From Pacificibacter marinus (lineage in GTDB: Bacteria; Pseudomonadota; Alphaproteobacteria; Rhodobacterales; Rhodobacteraceae): 64,000 nt of DNA. The position numbers were made by a program, and so were the translations under genes. The notes under the pieces were generated by a model. The model saw only the letters and a list, made by a program, of their open reading frames with translations, searched no databases and was not told the DNA's origin. The stretch spans positions 30,432-94,431 of the forward strand of contig NZ_JAHKPK010000065.1 in assembly GCF_018860665.1 (NCBI RefSeq). The letters run 5' to 3'. Positions within the stretch are counted from its first letter, which is position 1. Each line of letters begins with the position of its first letter. This document shows positions 1 through 10,668 of the stretch, in pieces.

Positions 1-270
1 GACATCGCAAGTCTTGAGGCGGGCCATGAGGTGATACATTTGCGCATGTTTGCGCCGCTCGACAATATCCCTGAAGACCCCGCCACTGGGTCGGCGGCGG
101 CGACTTTGGCACGAATGTTATCAGCGGACATTGGCGCACCGGTATCTTTGACCCTGTATCAAGGGCAAGACATGGGGCGCCCGTCTGAAATCAAAGCCCA
201 TGCAGATGATAACGGCGTCACCATATCTGGGGCGGCCATCAAAATGATGCAAGGCCAGCTTTGGGTATGA
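1..270 (+). CDS. PhzF family isomerase/epimerase-like protein, C-terminal part
   Basis: The reading frame is open from the window edge, so the N-terminus is missing. The visible 89 residues carry the PhzF-type motif EDPATGSAA, which lines the active site in PhzF and diaminopimelate-epimerase-fold enzymes. The family includes the phenazine isomerase PhzF and many proteins of unknown substrate, so no reaction can be assigned. It ends 5 bp before the convergent TetR gene. The family call rests on the motif and the C-terminal pattern only. Confidence 0.8.
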   Translation, partial: DIASLEAGHEVIHLRMFAPLDNIPEDPATGSAAATLARMLSADIGAPVSLTLYQGQDMGRPSEIKAHADDNGVTISGAAIKMMQGQLWV

Positions 271-275
271 TCTGT

Positions 276-911
276 TTAAGACGCGCCGCGCAGGATCATA
301 CGTGCCGTACGCGCAAAGGCATCATCGAAATCTGACAGATCATAAAGCGCTTTCACATCCTCAGGCAGGCTGTCGAAGTCATCTGGTTTTTCGGCGGCCA
401 AATGAGACGCCCCTTGCAAGGCCACAAAGAGCGCCTGTGCCAGTTCTATTGCGGCTTGTGTTTGCAGACCACGGGTTTTCACCAAACGCGCCGCGAACCG
501 GTCCATCTGGACAGCCACAGCACGTTTGGTTTCGATCAAACCTTCGCGTGGAAGCTGTGCTTCGATCACAGTGGAAAACCGCGCCAGAAGCTTTAAAAAC
601 AAAGGGGTTTCTTCGGCGGCGATCAGCATTTCAGCGGTCAGGGCCGTGTCCATGGCCGCATGAGGCAAGACCATGGAAATGTAGTTTTCCAAGGCCACCA
701 GATAGAGTTCGGCAAAGACTTCTTCCGGGGTTTCCACGAACATATAGACTGTGCCCTTGGCCAAATTGGCTTGTTTAGCCAGGGCTGACATGGAAAAGGC
801 GCTAAAGCCGTCATTCACAACGAGTTCCTGTGCCGCCTGCAAGATCTTTGCGATATGTTCTGCGTTGACGGCTTCGTCATAAGCTCTTTTTGATCGTTCC
901 ATCAGTGACAT
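276..911 (-). CDS. TetR family transcriptional regulator
   Basis: A 211-residue DNA-binding repressor-type protein. The N-terminal helix-turn-helix covers about residues 18-60 (pattern AQELVVNDGFSAFSMSALA followed by KGTVYMF), which is the classical TetR recognition helix. The C-terminal part is an all-helical ligand domain. I chose the start at 911 because AAGGAG lies just upstream of it; the frame continues upstream to 971 without a better site. It converges with the PhzF-like gene. Its ligand and targets are not visible. The upstream intergenic region shows no clear palindrome that I could call its operator. Confidence 0.85.
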   Translation of the reverse strand: MSLMERSKRAYDEAVNAEHIAKILQAAQELVVNDGFSAFSMSALAKQANLAKGTVYMFVETPEEVFAELYLVALENYISMVLPHAAMDTALTAEMLIAAEETPLFLKLLARFSTVIEAQLPREGLIETKRAVAVQMDRFAARLVKTRGLQTQAAIELAQALFVALQGASHLAAEKPDDFDSLPEDVKALYDLSDFDDAFARTARMILRGAS

Positions 912-1241
912 CCTGCGCTCCTTGCCAAGTGAGACGCGCACATCCCTATATTGGACCATTTTTAAATTCATGCATGTCTCACATTCAATAATTCGACCGA
1001 CTATCGCATGGAGTTCTTAACAAACCCTCATACCGCGACAAAAGACGCGATATTTCCTGCATTTTTTTGCTTTTGGTGAATAAGCTCTAAAACGAGGACT
1101 AAATCTGTGCGACGAAAACGCATTTAGATCATCGAAGGTGCTGAGGGGCTGGACCTTGACGTCACAGGTTTCTACAAGCCATATTTCGACAGCGCCCATA
1201 CACCATCCCTGACACCACCCAAAACACCGTGAGGAGGCCCC
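912..1241. other. Intergenic region between the TetR gene and fur
   Basis: This 330-bp stretch separates the divergent TetR and fur genes and should hold both promoters. An AT-rich segment lies near 1045-1100. A frame at about 1115-1231 reads GAEGLDLDVTGFYKPYFDS and then stops, with no start codon; it may be the decayed tail of a lost gene, but I cannot identify it. A good GAGGAGG ribosome site sits directly before fur. Confidence 0.4.
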
Positions 1242-1655
1242 ATGGCAGACAGCATTATAAAACGCTGCGCAGGAATCGGGCTTCGGATGACCGACCAACG
1301 CAAAGTCATCGCCATGGTTCTGGACCAGTCAGACGATCACCCTGACGCCGAAGAATTGTTCGCACGCGCCACCATTCACGATCCGAAAATCTCGCTCGCC
1401 ACGGTGTATCGCACAGTCAAAACCTTTGAAGAGCGCGGTATTTTGGAAAAGGTGGAGTTTGGCGATGGTCGAGCACGCTATGAGGCCGCGGGGCGCGCGC
1501 ATCATGACCACCTGATTGACGAGAACAGCGGTGAAGTGATCGAATTCTACGATCCTGATATCGAAGCCTTGCAAGAAAAGATCGCTGCAAAGCTTGGCTA
1601 TCGGTTGACGGGGCACCGGATGGAATTGATTGGCGTTAAACTGACGTCGGATTGA
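1242..1655 (+). CDS. fur: Fur family metalloregulator (Fur/Mur type)
   Basis: A 137-residue regulator with an N-terminal winged helix (RMTDQRKVIAMVL, then ISLATVYRTVKTFEERGIL) and a C-terminal metal-binding dimerisation domain with HHDHLID. The CxxC pair of E. coli Fur is replaced by DENSG, as in alphaproteobacterial Fur/Mur proteins, which respond to Mn or Fe. The HHH heme motif of Irr is absent, so Irr is unlikely. The start follows a strong GAGGAGG site. It probably represses metal uptake genes elsewhere. Next to it is a zinc-type COG0523 GTPase on the opposite strand, but I see no Fur box at either gene. Confidence 0.88.
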   Translation: MADSIIKRCAGIGLRMTDQRKVIAMVLDQSDDHPDAEELFARATIHDPKISLATVYRTVKTFEERGILEKVEFGDGRARYEAAGRAHHDHLIDENSGEVIEFYDPDIEALQEKIAAKLGYRLTGHRMELIGVKLTSD

Positions 1656-1817
1656 GAGTGCCGGCACACAGACCCGCGCAGAAAATATACGCAGGTCTGT
1701 TGGGTTTCATGAGGTCATTAGACCTTTTCGCGGAATCTCTGAGCTCTTTGGGATCTTATCCTGTCTCACAACACGGGGTCAGAACACAGGGCCAGAACAT
1801 GGGGGCATTACACAGGC

Positions 1818-3035
1818 TCAGGCCGCCGCAGGTGAGGTTTTCCAAACAGGAAATGGATCAGGAAAATCTTGCCATTGTTCTGCGATAAAGTCCTCGTCTT
1901 CGACCAAGGCCGCGTCCAAAGCTGCAATCAATGCGGTCTTGTCCATATCCGCCCCGATGAACACCAGTTCTTGCCGACGATCCCCGAACGGGTCTTGCCA
2001 ATGTTGCTCAAAATACTGAACGCCTTGATCATGGGTTGGCCAACGATCTTGCGGCACGGTGGCCCACCATTGCCCCAGTGGTTTCACCGTACACAATGTG
2101 CCTGCCAATGAATATTCAAGCAGCCAATCGGGGCGAGTTGCCACCCAAAAATGCCCCTTGGCACGCAACACGCCCGCCAAATCGCTTTGCAGCAAATCAT
2201 AAATTTTCTGCGGCTGAAACGGACGGCGCGCGCGGTAGACAAAAGACGAGACCCCGTATTCTTCGGTCTCTGGGATGTGATCCTCAAACCCGTAAAGTTC
2301 TTTGGCCCAAAGCGGATGATCATAGGCTGTTTCAAAATCAAACAGCCCCGTGTCAAAGATACGCTCGGCCGGCACATCACTGTAATCGGTCTCGATGATC
2401 TGCGCATCAGGATTGAGCGCAGTGATAATGGTGCGCGCAACCCTAAGGCGTTCTGGCCCAGCGGCGCTGATTTTGTTCAGCACGACCACGTCGGAGAACT
2501 CGATTTGATCCACCAGTAAATCCACCAATGTGCGCTCGTCTTCTTCGCCCAGCGACTCGCCGCGATCACGTAGAAAATCCTGACTGCCGTAGTCTTTGAG
2601 AAGGTTCACCGTATCGACCACCGTCACCATAGTGTCCAGCCGGGCCACATCTGCCAAGCTGTTGCCCTCCTCATCGCGAAAATCAAACGTCGCGGCCACG
2701 GGCAGCGGCTCTGAAATGCCCGAGGATTCGATCAGCAGGTAGTCAAACCGATCCTCTTTGGCCAAAGCGCGTACCTCCATCAACAGATCGTCGCGCAGAG
2801 TGCAACAGATGCAGCCGTTCGACATCTCGACCAGTTTTTCTTCGGTCTGGCTGAGGTTTGCCCCGCCGTCGCGCACCAGATCCGCGTCGATGTTCACCTC
2901 TGACATATCGTTGACAATCACCGCCACGCGGCGGCCTTCGCGATTGTTGAGCACCGCATTGAGAAGCGTCGTCTTGCCTGCTCCCAAAAAACCGGACAAC
3001 ACGGTCACTGGCAGGCGCTTATCTTGTACTGACAT
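1818..3035 (-). CDS. CobW/COG0523 family GTPase, zinc-type (ZigA/YciC-like)
   Basis: A 405-residue G3E GTPase that probably delivers metal to client proteins. Walker A is GFLGAGKT (residues 15-22). The metal-binding CxCC motif is C75-I-C77-C78. The guanine-specificity motif is NKIS. The C-terminal CobW_C domain follows. A perfect 20-bp Zur-type palindrome lies 20 bp upstream of the start, so this is most likely the Zur-repressed, zinc-starvation class rather than the cobalamin-synthesis CobW; no cobalamin genes are nearby. The start has an AAGGA site. Confidence is high for the family and moderate for zinc. Confidence 0.88.
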   Translation of the reverse strand: MSVQDKRLPVTVLSGFLGAGKTTLLNAVLNNREGRRVAVIVNDMSEVNIDADLVRDGGANLSQTEEKLVEMSNGCICCTLRDDLLMEVRALAKEDRFDYLLIESSGISEPLPVAATFDFRDEEGNSLADVARLDTMVTVVDTVNLLKDYGSQDFLRDRGESLGEEDERTLVDLLVDQIEFSDVVVLNKISAAGPERLRVARTIITALNPDAQIIETDYSDVPAERIFDTGLFDFETAYDHPLWAKELYGFEDHIPETEEYGVSSFVYRARRPFQPQKIYDLLQSDLAGVLRAKGHFWVATRPDWLLEYSLAGTLCTVKPLGQWWATVPQDRWPTHDQGVQYFEQHWQDPFGDRRQELVFIGADMDKTALIAALDAALVEDEDFIAEQWQDFPDPFPVWKTSPAAA

Positions 3036-3054
3036 TTTCGTCCTTTACTCTTGA

Positions 3055-3074
3055 TGATATGTTATAACATATCA
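3055..3074. promoter_or_regulatory. Zur box upstream of the COG0523 GTPase
   Basis: TGATATGTTATAACATATCA is a perfect 20-bp palindrome centred 29 bp upstream of the GTPase start. The core ATGTTATAACAT matches the known proteobacterial Zur operator pattern, and COG0523 genes are classic Zur targets. It would overlap the minus-strand promoter and block it when zinc is plentiful. The assignment to Zur is inferred from sequence and context. Confidence 0.75.
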
Positions 3075-3134
3075 AACAGAACCAAAGTAGCAATCCCTAT
3101 TATGGTTCGAATATCGATCCCAAAACACGAAAAC

Positions 3135-3177
3135 CGTTACCGCTAACACCCAAAGTGACCTTATGTTAGCGCTCAAT
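3135..3177. promoter_or_regulatory. Two LacI-type operator-like palindromes upstream of eno
   Basis: CGTTACCGCTAACA (3135-3148) and TGTTAGCGCTCAAT (3164-3177) are both imperfect versions of the palindrome TGTTAGCGCTAACA, with the central CG typical of LacI-family operators. The same word occurs three times before the aldolase gene at 12.0 kb, so one regulator of glycolysis probably binds both. CceR is the LacI-family regulator of central carbon genes known in Rhodobacter; linking it to these sites is inference. Confidence 0.6.
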
Positions 3178-3226
3178 TGTTGACGCCTCGTTCTGGGGTG
3201 GTATCAAGCCTGTGATTGGCCTGTAA

Positions 3227-4531
<1,305 letters not shown>

Positions 4532-4602
4532 GGCAGGCCAGCCAGTCGTGACGCCACGACGGGCATTATTGGTGCTTTGCTAAAACGGATTGATTAGATA
4601 AC

Positions 4603-4630
4603 AAAAGCCCCACCATTTGGTGGGGCTTTT
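4603..4630. terminator. Bidirectional terminator between eno and the exporter gene
   Basis: A 13-bp perfect stem (AAAAGCCCCACCA with TGGTGGGGCTTTT) with a 2-nt centre. A-run and T-run flank the GC core, so it can stop transcription from both strands. Confidence 0.9.
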
Positions 4631-4657
4631 GCTTGACGTGCTAGGCGTCAGTTTGCG

Positions 4658-5863
4658 TTACAAAGGCTTAGACACCTTATCCGCCACAAACGACCGGTGC
4701 TGCACCGCCAACCACATGATCGCGCAGATGATGCCAACAGCCATCACCAAAAGACCGTAGTTGCGAATAAGATCATGCGCATTGGCCGACACAATCTGCA
4801 CGCCGATGGCCCCCATCAAAGTGCCTCCGCATTGAATAAGCGCCGCCGCTGAGCCTGTGTCTTTGGTCTGTTGCTCCAAAAGCAAATTCGCCCCAGGAAC
4901 ACGTAGCGCGATGACCGACAGCGTCGCCATGCCGGCACATGCGGCAAATATCCATTGGGATTGAGCTGCAAACACCAAAAGGCACATACCGCTCATGATG
5001 ATCACGCCAAGGCACCCAAGAACGAAGGTTTGCACCCGAATATGATCCGACAGCCACATGTAAAGCATCGGCCCAAGGCCCGCGCAGGCCCCGTTGAACG
5101 CGAAAATATAGCTAAAAGCCTGCTCCGACATGCCAAAATCATCGATATAAACGTAAGCCGCCGTGCCCAAAAACGCCATCAAACACATCGGCACCAGCGA
5201 GAACAACACCCACAAATACGCGAACCGTGGGTTTTTCAGAACAAAGATCAAACGACCCCATGATTTCGAAATTGGAGCGGAGGATTTTTCCTCAATTGTT
5301 TCGCGGTACAGCGCGACAAGGCCTGCTGCAAGACAGCCAAAAAGCGCCAACACCACAAACATCGCGCGCCACGTGGTCACTTTCAGCAAAAAGGCCCCGA
5401 ACACAGGCGCAACCATCGGCGCGATAATCACCAAAGACATCACCGTCGCCATAACCTTTTCACGCGCGCGCCCGTCAAACAAATCCTTGACGATGGCCGT
5501 CCCAACCACAGTCACCCCGCCCCCTGACAGCCCTTGCATCACACGAAACCCGATCAGGCTTTCGATATTCGGCACTATGGCGCACAGAAGGCTCGCTATG
5601 ATGTAAATGGCGATGGCTGCAAATAAAATCGGCTTGCGCCCCGTTTTCTCGCTCAACGGCCCCCAAAACAACATCCCAACCGCAAAAGCGGCCATATAAG
5701 CGCCGAGGGTCAGGTTTATCATGGCATGGCTGGTCGAAAACCCTTCGGCCATCTGCGGCAATGCAGGCAGATACAGATCCATGGTCAGCGGCGGAAAGGC
5801 CCCTAAAATAATCAACAAAAACAGCGTTCCACGCCGCCCTAATTTTGGCTGCTCAACATTCAT
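4658..5863 (-). CDS. Bcr/CflA family multidrug efflux MFS transporter
   Basis: A 401-residue inner-membrane proton antiporter with about 12 hydrophobic segments. The first helix holds the PLTMDLYLPALP signature of the Bcr/CflA drug exporters. The MFS loop motif GPLSEKTGRKPIL follows helix 2. Members export bicyclomycin, sulfonamide, chloramphenicol or, in some cases, cysteine, so the substrate is open. It stands alone, convergent with eno. The ribosome site is weak. No regulator is adjacent. Confidence 0.9.
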   Translation of the reverse strand: MNVEQPKLGRRGTLFLLIILGAFPPLTMDLYLPALPQMAEGFSTSHAMINLTLGAYMAAFAVGMLFWGPLSEKTGRKPILFAAIAIYIIASLLCAIVPNIESLIGFRVMQGLSGGGVTVVGTAIVKDLFDGRAREKVMATVMSLVIIAPMVAPVFGAFLLKVTTWRAMFVVLALFGCLAAGLVALYRETIEEKSSAPISKSWGRLIFVLKNPRFAYLWVLFSLVPMCLMAFLGTAAYVYIDDFGMSEQAFSYIFAFNGACAGLGPMLYMWLSDHIRVQTFVLGCLGVIIMSGMCLLVFAAQSQWIFAACAGMATLSVIALRVPGANLLLEQQTKDTGSAAALIQCGGTLMGAIGVQIVSANAHDLIRNYGLLVMAVGIICAIMWLAVQHRSFVADKVSKPL

Positions 5864-6079
5864 TCTAAAATATCCTATTTCGTTGATCTTGTTTTTCAGA
5901 TCAACCTGCGCTGAGTTCTAAGCGACACATGCTGCATCGTCCAGACATCACCCACGCAACAGCAGGCGGGCCGTATGGCAGGGCACTAAGGCGGATTGGC
6001 ACAATAAATCACAAGCGCGCCGCCAGCTCACAGCCCCTACGGGGAAAAATCTAAACTTTTCCCCCTAACTGCAACCCAT

Positions 6080-6640
6080 TCAATTCCAAAAGGAAAATGA
6101 CGAGGACGCAATCACGTCGTCTTGAATGGCTTGCGTCATCACGGTCCAGTCGACGGACAGGCTGTCGGAAGCGGGCAAGGTCTTAGGGGATGCGCTGAGG
6201 GCATAGAGAATGATCTTATACTCATGGCGTGCGCCTGCCGGTGAACAAGGCGGTGTGTAACCGGTAAAGCGCCCGTCTTTGTCCGACCCTTCATCCCCCA
6301 CAGACGCAGGATTGCCGCGCGGCAAATCTGTGGTCTCGGGCGGGATATTCCACAGCAACCAATATTGGCTCGGCGCATCGACACCTTCAACCGTCCCCCG
6401 TGGATAATGCTGCATGATCACGGCCAAGCTTTCGGTCCCCTCGGGCACGCCAGACCACGCCAACGGCGGTGACAGTCCATCGCCCCCATCGCGCGAACAT
6501 TTCATATCAGCTGGCAGATCACCACCATCAGTGATCGCAGGGCTTGTCAGTGTAAAAGTGTCTTGGGCCAAAACCGGACCACTGGCAGCAAGGCAAAGCA
6601 ATATCGCAGCAAGGCTGCGGTCAATTCGGAGCATAGTCAT
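6080..6640 (-). CDS. YbhB/YbcL family Raf kinase inhibitor-like (PEBP) protein, exported
   Basis: A 186-residue protein with a signal peptide (about residues 1-25, ending GPVLA-Q) and a phosphatidylethanolamine-binding-protein fold. The PEBP signature is seen in SPPLAWSGVPEGT near the N-terminus, SQYWLLWNIP in the middle and GYTPPCSPAG towards the end. The start at 6640 follows AAGGAT; an internal ATG 6 bp later is possible. The bacterial members have no settled function. A weak stem (GGGGAAAA with TTTTCCCC, 6041-6064) lies just past its stop. Confidence 0.87.
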   Translation of the reverse strand: MTMLRIDRSLAAILLCLAASGPVLAQDTFTLTSPAITDGGDLPADMKCSRDGGDGLSPPLAWSGVPEGTESLAVIMQHYPRGTVEGVDAPSQYWLLWNIPPETTDLPRGNPASVGDEGSDKDGRFTGYTPPCSPAGARHEYKIILYALSASPKTLPASDSLSVDWTVMTQAIQDDVIASSSFSFWN

Positions 6641-6848
6641 CTGTTGGGTATCCTTTGCAAAACGCAACACTGCAGGAAAGTGGGTATAAAGATGATACGC
6701 GCGCATCACGGTTTTCCGTCGCAAATGCCCGCAGCAAGCTCCAAACAGCGATAAGGCCCCTATGCCCATGCGGCCAAAGACCTTTAAAACATGTAAAACC
6801 ATACCCGCGCCAAGGTTTAAACTGTTTAAACCTCATGCCTTAATGTCG

Positions 6849-7958
6849 TTAAACCTTCGCCCCGTCTGGCGTGGACACCTGCCCACCGCCCACAGCCGCT
6901 GCAACCCCGGTGGTGCTTGGGCAGCTCGTCGGCAAGCCGCGCTTGACCCGCATAGCAAGGTAAGCAAAGGCCTGCGCTTCCAACATGTCGCCGTCCAAAT
7001 CCACGGCTTCTATCGGCTCGACAGGACAATCAAGAGCAGCGGAAATCATCGCCATCATCACTGCGTTTTTGCGCCCGCCACCAGAGACCAAAATCCGCTT
7101 GGGCGGGCTTGGACAATGCTCCATCCCTTGTGCGACAGAGGCTGCGGCCATAGCAGTCAACGTGGCCGCGGCATCGGCGTCATCCAAGGCTTTCACTTGC
7201 GACAACACATCATGAAAGTCATTTCTATCCAGAGACTTAGGCGGCATTTTTGCAAAATAAGCATGACGCGAAAACGCGTTCAAAAGGTCTAAATCTACTG
7301 TTCCTTGGCCGGCCAAATCACCGTTTTCGTCAAAAGATTTACCTAAGCGCGCCTGCATCAAATCGTTGATCGGCGCATTGGCTGGCCCCGTATCAAAGGC
7401 CAAAACCGCGCCAGTTTCAGCCGGATTGGTCATAGCCGGATTGACCCACGTCAGATTGCCCACGCCGCCTAAGTTCAAAAAAACCAGCGGTTCGCGTGCA
7501 TCAATATAACGCGCGCAGGCATGGTGGAAAAACGGCGCCAGCGGCGCACCTTGCCCCCCCATCGCCACGTCATTCGAGCGAAAGTCCCAAACAACGGGCA
7601 CATTAAAAATCTGCGCCAAAACGGCGCCATCACCCGCTTGATAGGTGCCTAAGCCTCTTGGATCATGCGCAAAGGTCTGGCCATGAAATCCAATAAAATC
7701 AAACCCTTGCAATTCACTCAAGGCCTGAGCATGGGCTATTTCGATCAATTCGACCGCCTCATCAGAGGCTTTCCAAAGACCTAAATTGGCACGCAAGATT
7801 TCCTGTTCGGCCTTTGAGTAGGGACGAAAAAAGCTGTCGCCAAATTCGAAAATCGTCTCGCCATCGGTCAAGACAAGCGCCACATCGACCCCGTCAAGCG
7901 AGGTGCCTGACATGCAGCCCGCGATCCAAATTGGCTCTGCTTTGTTTTTCACGGCCAT
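6849..7958 (-). CDS. anmK: Anhydro-N-acetylmuramic acid kinase
   Basis: Phosphorylates and opens 1,6-anhydro-MurNAc during peptidoglycan recycling, giving MurNAc-6-phosphate. The 369-residue protein begins with the ATP-binding [12 protein letters not shown] motif and has the sugar-kinase segments [33 protein letters not shown] and [11 protein letters not shown]. The start at 7958 follows GGAAAGAG; the longer frame would run into tyrS. It is divergent from tyrS with 72 bp between, a pairing common in alphaproteobacteria. Confidence 0.95.
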   Translation of the reverse strand: MAVKNKAEPIWIAGCMSGTSLDGVDVALVLTDGETIFEFGDSFFRPYSKAEQEILRANLGLWKASDEAVELIEIAHAQALSELQGFDFIGFHGQTFAHDPRGLGTYQAGDGAVLAQIFNVPVVWDFRSNDVAMGGQGAPLAPFFHHACARYIDAREPLVFLNLGGVGNLTWVNPAMTNPAETGAVLAFDTGPANAPINDLMQARLGKSFDENGDLAGQGTVDLDLLNAFSRHAYFAKMPPKSLDRNDFHDVLSQVKALDDADAAATLTAMAAASVAQGMEHCPSPPKRILVSGGGRKNAVMMAMISAALDCPVEPIEAVDLDGDMLEAQAFAYLAMRVKRGLPTSCPSTTGVAAAVGGGQVSTPDGAKV

Positions 7959-8030
7959 GACACTCTTTCCCTTTGGCGTTTGGCCAGATATATCAGGCAT
8001 TGCTAACCCTTCAAATGGATAAAAATTGCA

Positions 8031-9281
8031 ATGACATACCACCCCAAATCAGACTTTATGGCAGTGATGATCGAGCGCGGCTTTCTCGCCGATTGCACAG
8101 ACTATCAAGGCCTTGATGAAGCCCTGAGCAAGGGTGTTGTTTCGACCTATATCGGCTATGACGCCACTGCGGCCTCGCTACATGTAGGGCATTTGCTGAA
8201 CATCATGATGCTGCGCTGGTTGCAAAAAACGGGTCACCAGCCGATCACTTTGATGGGCGGCGGCACCACGAAAGTGGGCGACCCAAGCTTTCGCGCCGAT
8301 GAACGCCCGCTTTTGACGGACGCAAAGATCAACGAAAACATCAACGGGATGCAAAAAGTCTTTGCGAAATACCTGTCCTATGATGACACGCCCACAGGCG
8401 CGAAGATGTTGAACAACGCGGAATGGCTGGATGGGTTGAACTATCTTGAATTTCTGCGCGACATCGGCAAGCATTTTTCGGTCAACCGGATGCTGTCGTT
8501 TGAAAGTGTAAAATCACGGCTTGATCGCGAACAATCTTTGTCGTTTCTTGAATTTAACTACATGATTTTGCAGGCTTATGACTTTTTGGAACTCAACCGT
8601 CGATACGGTTGTTTGTTGCAAATGGGCGGGTCGGATCAATGGGGCAATATCATCAATGGTATCGACCTGACACGCCGCGTTTTGGACCATGAAATCTATG
8701 GGCTGACCTCGCCTTTGTTGACCACATCTGATGGCAAAAAGATGGGCAAATCCCAAGGGGGCGCCATTTGGTTGAATGACGAAATGCTTAGCTCTTATGA
8801 GTTCTGGCAGTTCTGGCGCAATACAACGGACGCAGACACAGGACGGTTCTTGAAGCTTTACACAGAAATCCCAGTTGACGAATGCGATCGTTTAGGGGCT
8901 TTGCAAGGCTCTGACATCAATGAGGCCAAGATCATTTTGGCCAATGAAGTCACTGCCCTATTGCATGGTCGCGCTGCGGCTGAGGCGGCTGAGGCAACGG
9001 CACGCGAAGTCTTTGAAAAGGGCGGCACCGGTGATGATCTGCCAACGCTTGAATTGACCGCCGACGACATTGGTGACGGCATTTCCATCGTGCAATTGTT
9101 TGTACGTGCGGGCCTGTCTGCCACGGGTAAAGAAGCCAAACGCCTGTTTGCAGACAACGGTGCGAAAGTGAATGACGCAGACCACAAGGACGCTGGTGTT
9201 TTGGTAACAGTTGCGGATTTGGCAAGCCCAATGAAGCTATCTGCCGGTAAAAAACGCCACGCGTTGATCGTTTTAAAATAG
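8031..9281 (+). CDS. tyrS: Tyrosine--tRNA ligase
   Basis: Charges tRNA-Tyr. The 416-residue class I synthetase has the HIGH-type motif HVGHLLN, the tyrosine-binding YMILQAYDF and GGSDQWGN segments, a KMSKS-type loop KMGKS, and a C-terminal S4 RNA-binding domain (about residues 350-416). It is a single-gene unit, divergent from anmK, and ends at a GC-rich hairpin with a T-run. Confidence 0.97.
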   Translation: MTYHPKSDFMAVMIERGFLADCTDYQGLDEALSKGVVSTYIGYDATAASLHVGHLLNIMMLRWLQKTGHQPITLMGGGTTKVGDPSFRADERPLLTDAKINENINGMQKVFAKYLSYDDTPTGAKMLNNAEWLDGLNYLEFLRDIGKHFSVNRMLSFESVKSRLDREQSLSFLEFNYMILQAYDFLELNRRYGCLLQMGGSDQWGNIINGIDLTRRVLDHEIYGLTSPLLTTSDGKKMGKSQGGAIWLNDEMLSSYEFWQFWRNTTDADTGRFLKLYTEIPVDECDRLGALQGSDINEAKIILANEVTALLHGRAAAEAAEATAREVFEKGGTGDDLPTLELTADDIGDGISIVQLFVRAGLSATGKEAKRLFADNGAKVNDADHKDAGVLVTVADLASPMKLSAGKKRHALIVLK

Positions 9282-9307
9282 AACTTATCGAACATTTAGA
9301 TTGAATT

Positions 9308-9332
9308 GGGGCTGCAGTTGCGGCCCCTTTTT
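9308..9332 (+). terminator. Terminator of tyrS
   Basis: GGGGCTGCA pairs with TGCGGCCCC (one wobble) around a 2-nt loop, followed by five T. Confidence 0.85.
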
Positions 9333-9372
9333 GCATTTACTCAACATCAACTTGCATTTACTCAGCATCAAC
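9331..9372. repeat. 21-bp tandem direct repeat, two copies
   Basis: Two adjoining 21-bp units (9331-9351 and 9352-9372) beginning TTGCATTTACTCA differ at one base. They lie between the tyrS terminator and the terminator of the cyclophilin operon. Recent replication slippage is the simplest explanation. Confidence 0.85.
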
Positions 9373-9374
9373 GC

Positions 9375-9402
9375 AAAAGGCCCCGCAGATGCGAGGCCCT
9401 TT
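9375..9402 (-). terminator. Terminator of the cyclophilin pair
   Basis: On the minus strand, an imperfect stem (AGGCC and CGCA arms around a short loop) is followed by TTTTGCG. It lies just past the stop at 9425. Confidence 0.7.
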
Positions 9403-9424
9403 ACATGTCTTTTCGCAAAATCGT

Positions 9425-9985
9425 TTAGTCTGTGACAGTCACAGAGACCATTTTGTCAGGATCGCCAATGACAGCGCCGTTTGCGCCACGACCTTTTTTG
9501 ATCGCATTCACAACATCCATGCCTTCGGTCACGCGACCAACAACGGTGTACTGACCGTTGAGGTGCTGCGCGGGTTCGAACATGATGAAGAACTGCGAAT
9601 TGGCGGAATCTGGGTTCTGACTGCGTGCCATCCCCACAACGCCTGTGTCGAAGTTTTCGTTTGAAAATTCGGCTTTCAAATCAGGATAGTCCGATCCGCC
9701 CATGCCCGCGCGGGACATGTTGAAATCTGCGCCGCCGGTTTTTCCGAATTGCACGTCACCTGTTTGCGCCATGAAACCATCGATCACGCGGTGAAACACC
9801 ACGCCATCATATGCGCCCTCAGAGGCCAGTTTGGTGATCTGCGCGACATGGCCCGGGGCCACATCTTCGAGCAAATCGATTTTGATCACGCCATTGCTTT
9901 CGCCCGCAACAGTGATCTCAAGACCTGTCGCAAAGGCAGGGGCACTTGCGAGCAAAGCCAAAGCTGCAACCGTTGATTTAAACAT
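9425..9985 (-). CDS. Exported cyclophilin-type peptidyl-prolyl isomerase
   Basis: A 186-residue cyclophilin that should catalyse proline cis-trans isomerisation during folding in the periplasm. Residues 1-19 form a signal peptide (MFKSTVAALALLASAPAFA). The catalytic segment FHRVIDGFMAQTGD and NSQFFIMF are present. Its start overlaps the stop of the upstream cytoplasmic cyclophilin by 8 bp, so the two are translated together. Confidence 0.93.
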   Translation of the reverse strand: MFKSTVAALALLASAPAFATGLEITVAGESNGVIKIDLLEDVAPGHVAQITKLASEGAYDGVVFHRVIDGFMAQTGDVQFGKTGGADFNMSRAGMGGSDYPDLKAEFSNENFDTGVVGMARSQNPDSANSQFFIMFEPAQHLNGQYTVVGRVTEGMDVVNAIKKGRGANGAVIGDPDKMVSVTVTD

Positions 9986-10484
9986 CAGCAGCCACTTTCA
10001 CAGAGATCATGCAATCAGGGTATTGAGCAGGCTCGCCGCGGGTGATTTTGTCGACAGCTTCCATACCAGAAATCACACGGCCATAGACAGTGTACTGGTT
10101 GTTGAGGAAGTGGTTGTCGGAAAAGTTGATGAAAAACTGCGAGTTCGCAGAATCAGGGTTCTGGCTGCGCGCCGCACCCAACGTACCGCGATCATGTGGC
10201 AGGCTGGAAAACTCTGCAGGAACGTCAGGCAAGTCAGAGCTGCCTGTGCCCGCACGGCGGATTTCAAAATTTTTGTTTTGGTTGCCAAACTGAACATCGC
10301 CTGTTTGGGCCATAAAGCCGTCAATCACGCGGTGAAAGACAACGCCGTCGTAAGCGCCTGCGCGCGCGAGTTCTTTCATACGCACACAGTGCTGTGGAGC
10401 GACGTCAGGCAAAAGTTCGATCACGACTTGGCCGTGCTCAAGCTCAACGAGGATTGTGTTTTCTGGGTCTTTGATATCGGCCAT
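9978..10484 (-). CDS. Cytoplasmic cyclophilin-type peptidyl-prolyl isomerase
   Basis: A 168-residue cyclophilin without a signal peptide, starting MADIKDPENT after an AAGGA site. It has FHRVIDGFMAQTGD and NSQFFINF. It is the first gene of a two-gene operon with an exported paralogue. Presumably the pair serve the cytoplasm and the periplasm. It is divergent from pgk. Confidence 0.93.
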   Translation of the reverse strand: MADIKDPENTILVELEHGQVVIELLPDVAPQHCVRMKELARAGAYDGVVFHRVIDGFMAQTGDVQFGNQNKNFEIRRAGTGSSDLPDVPAEFSSLPHDRGTLGAARSQNPDSANSQFFINFSDNHFLNNQYTVYGRVISGMEAVDKITRGEPAQYPDCMISVKVAADV

Positions 10485-10668
10485 GGTGTGGTTCCTTATC
10501 TGAAAAATATATCTGTTTGGCGCGCAACCTAAGGTGCAAAACCGCCAAGGGAAAGGGCAAGTTTGCGTGAACGGCTTTGGCTGGCCTGATATGCACCCAT
10601 TGACCTTGAACGCGAGGGCGGGCAAACAAGAAGAAATTCATCAAACGCCCCCGCGCAAGGATACCCAC

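Noticed and set aside
302..778. Plus-strand 158-codon ORF opposite the TetR gene
   Set aside because: It is antisense to a clear TetR gene, and its composition is that of a reading-frame shadow.
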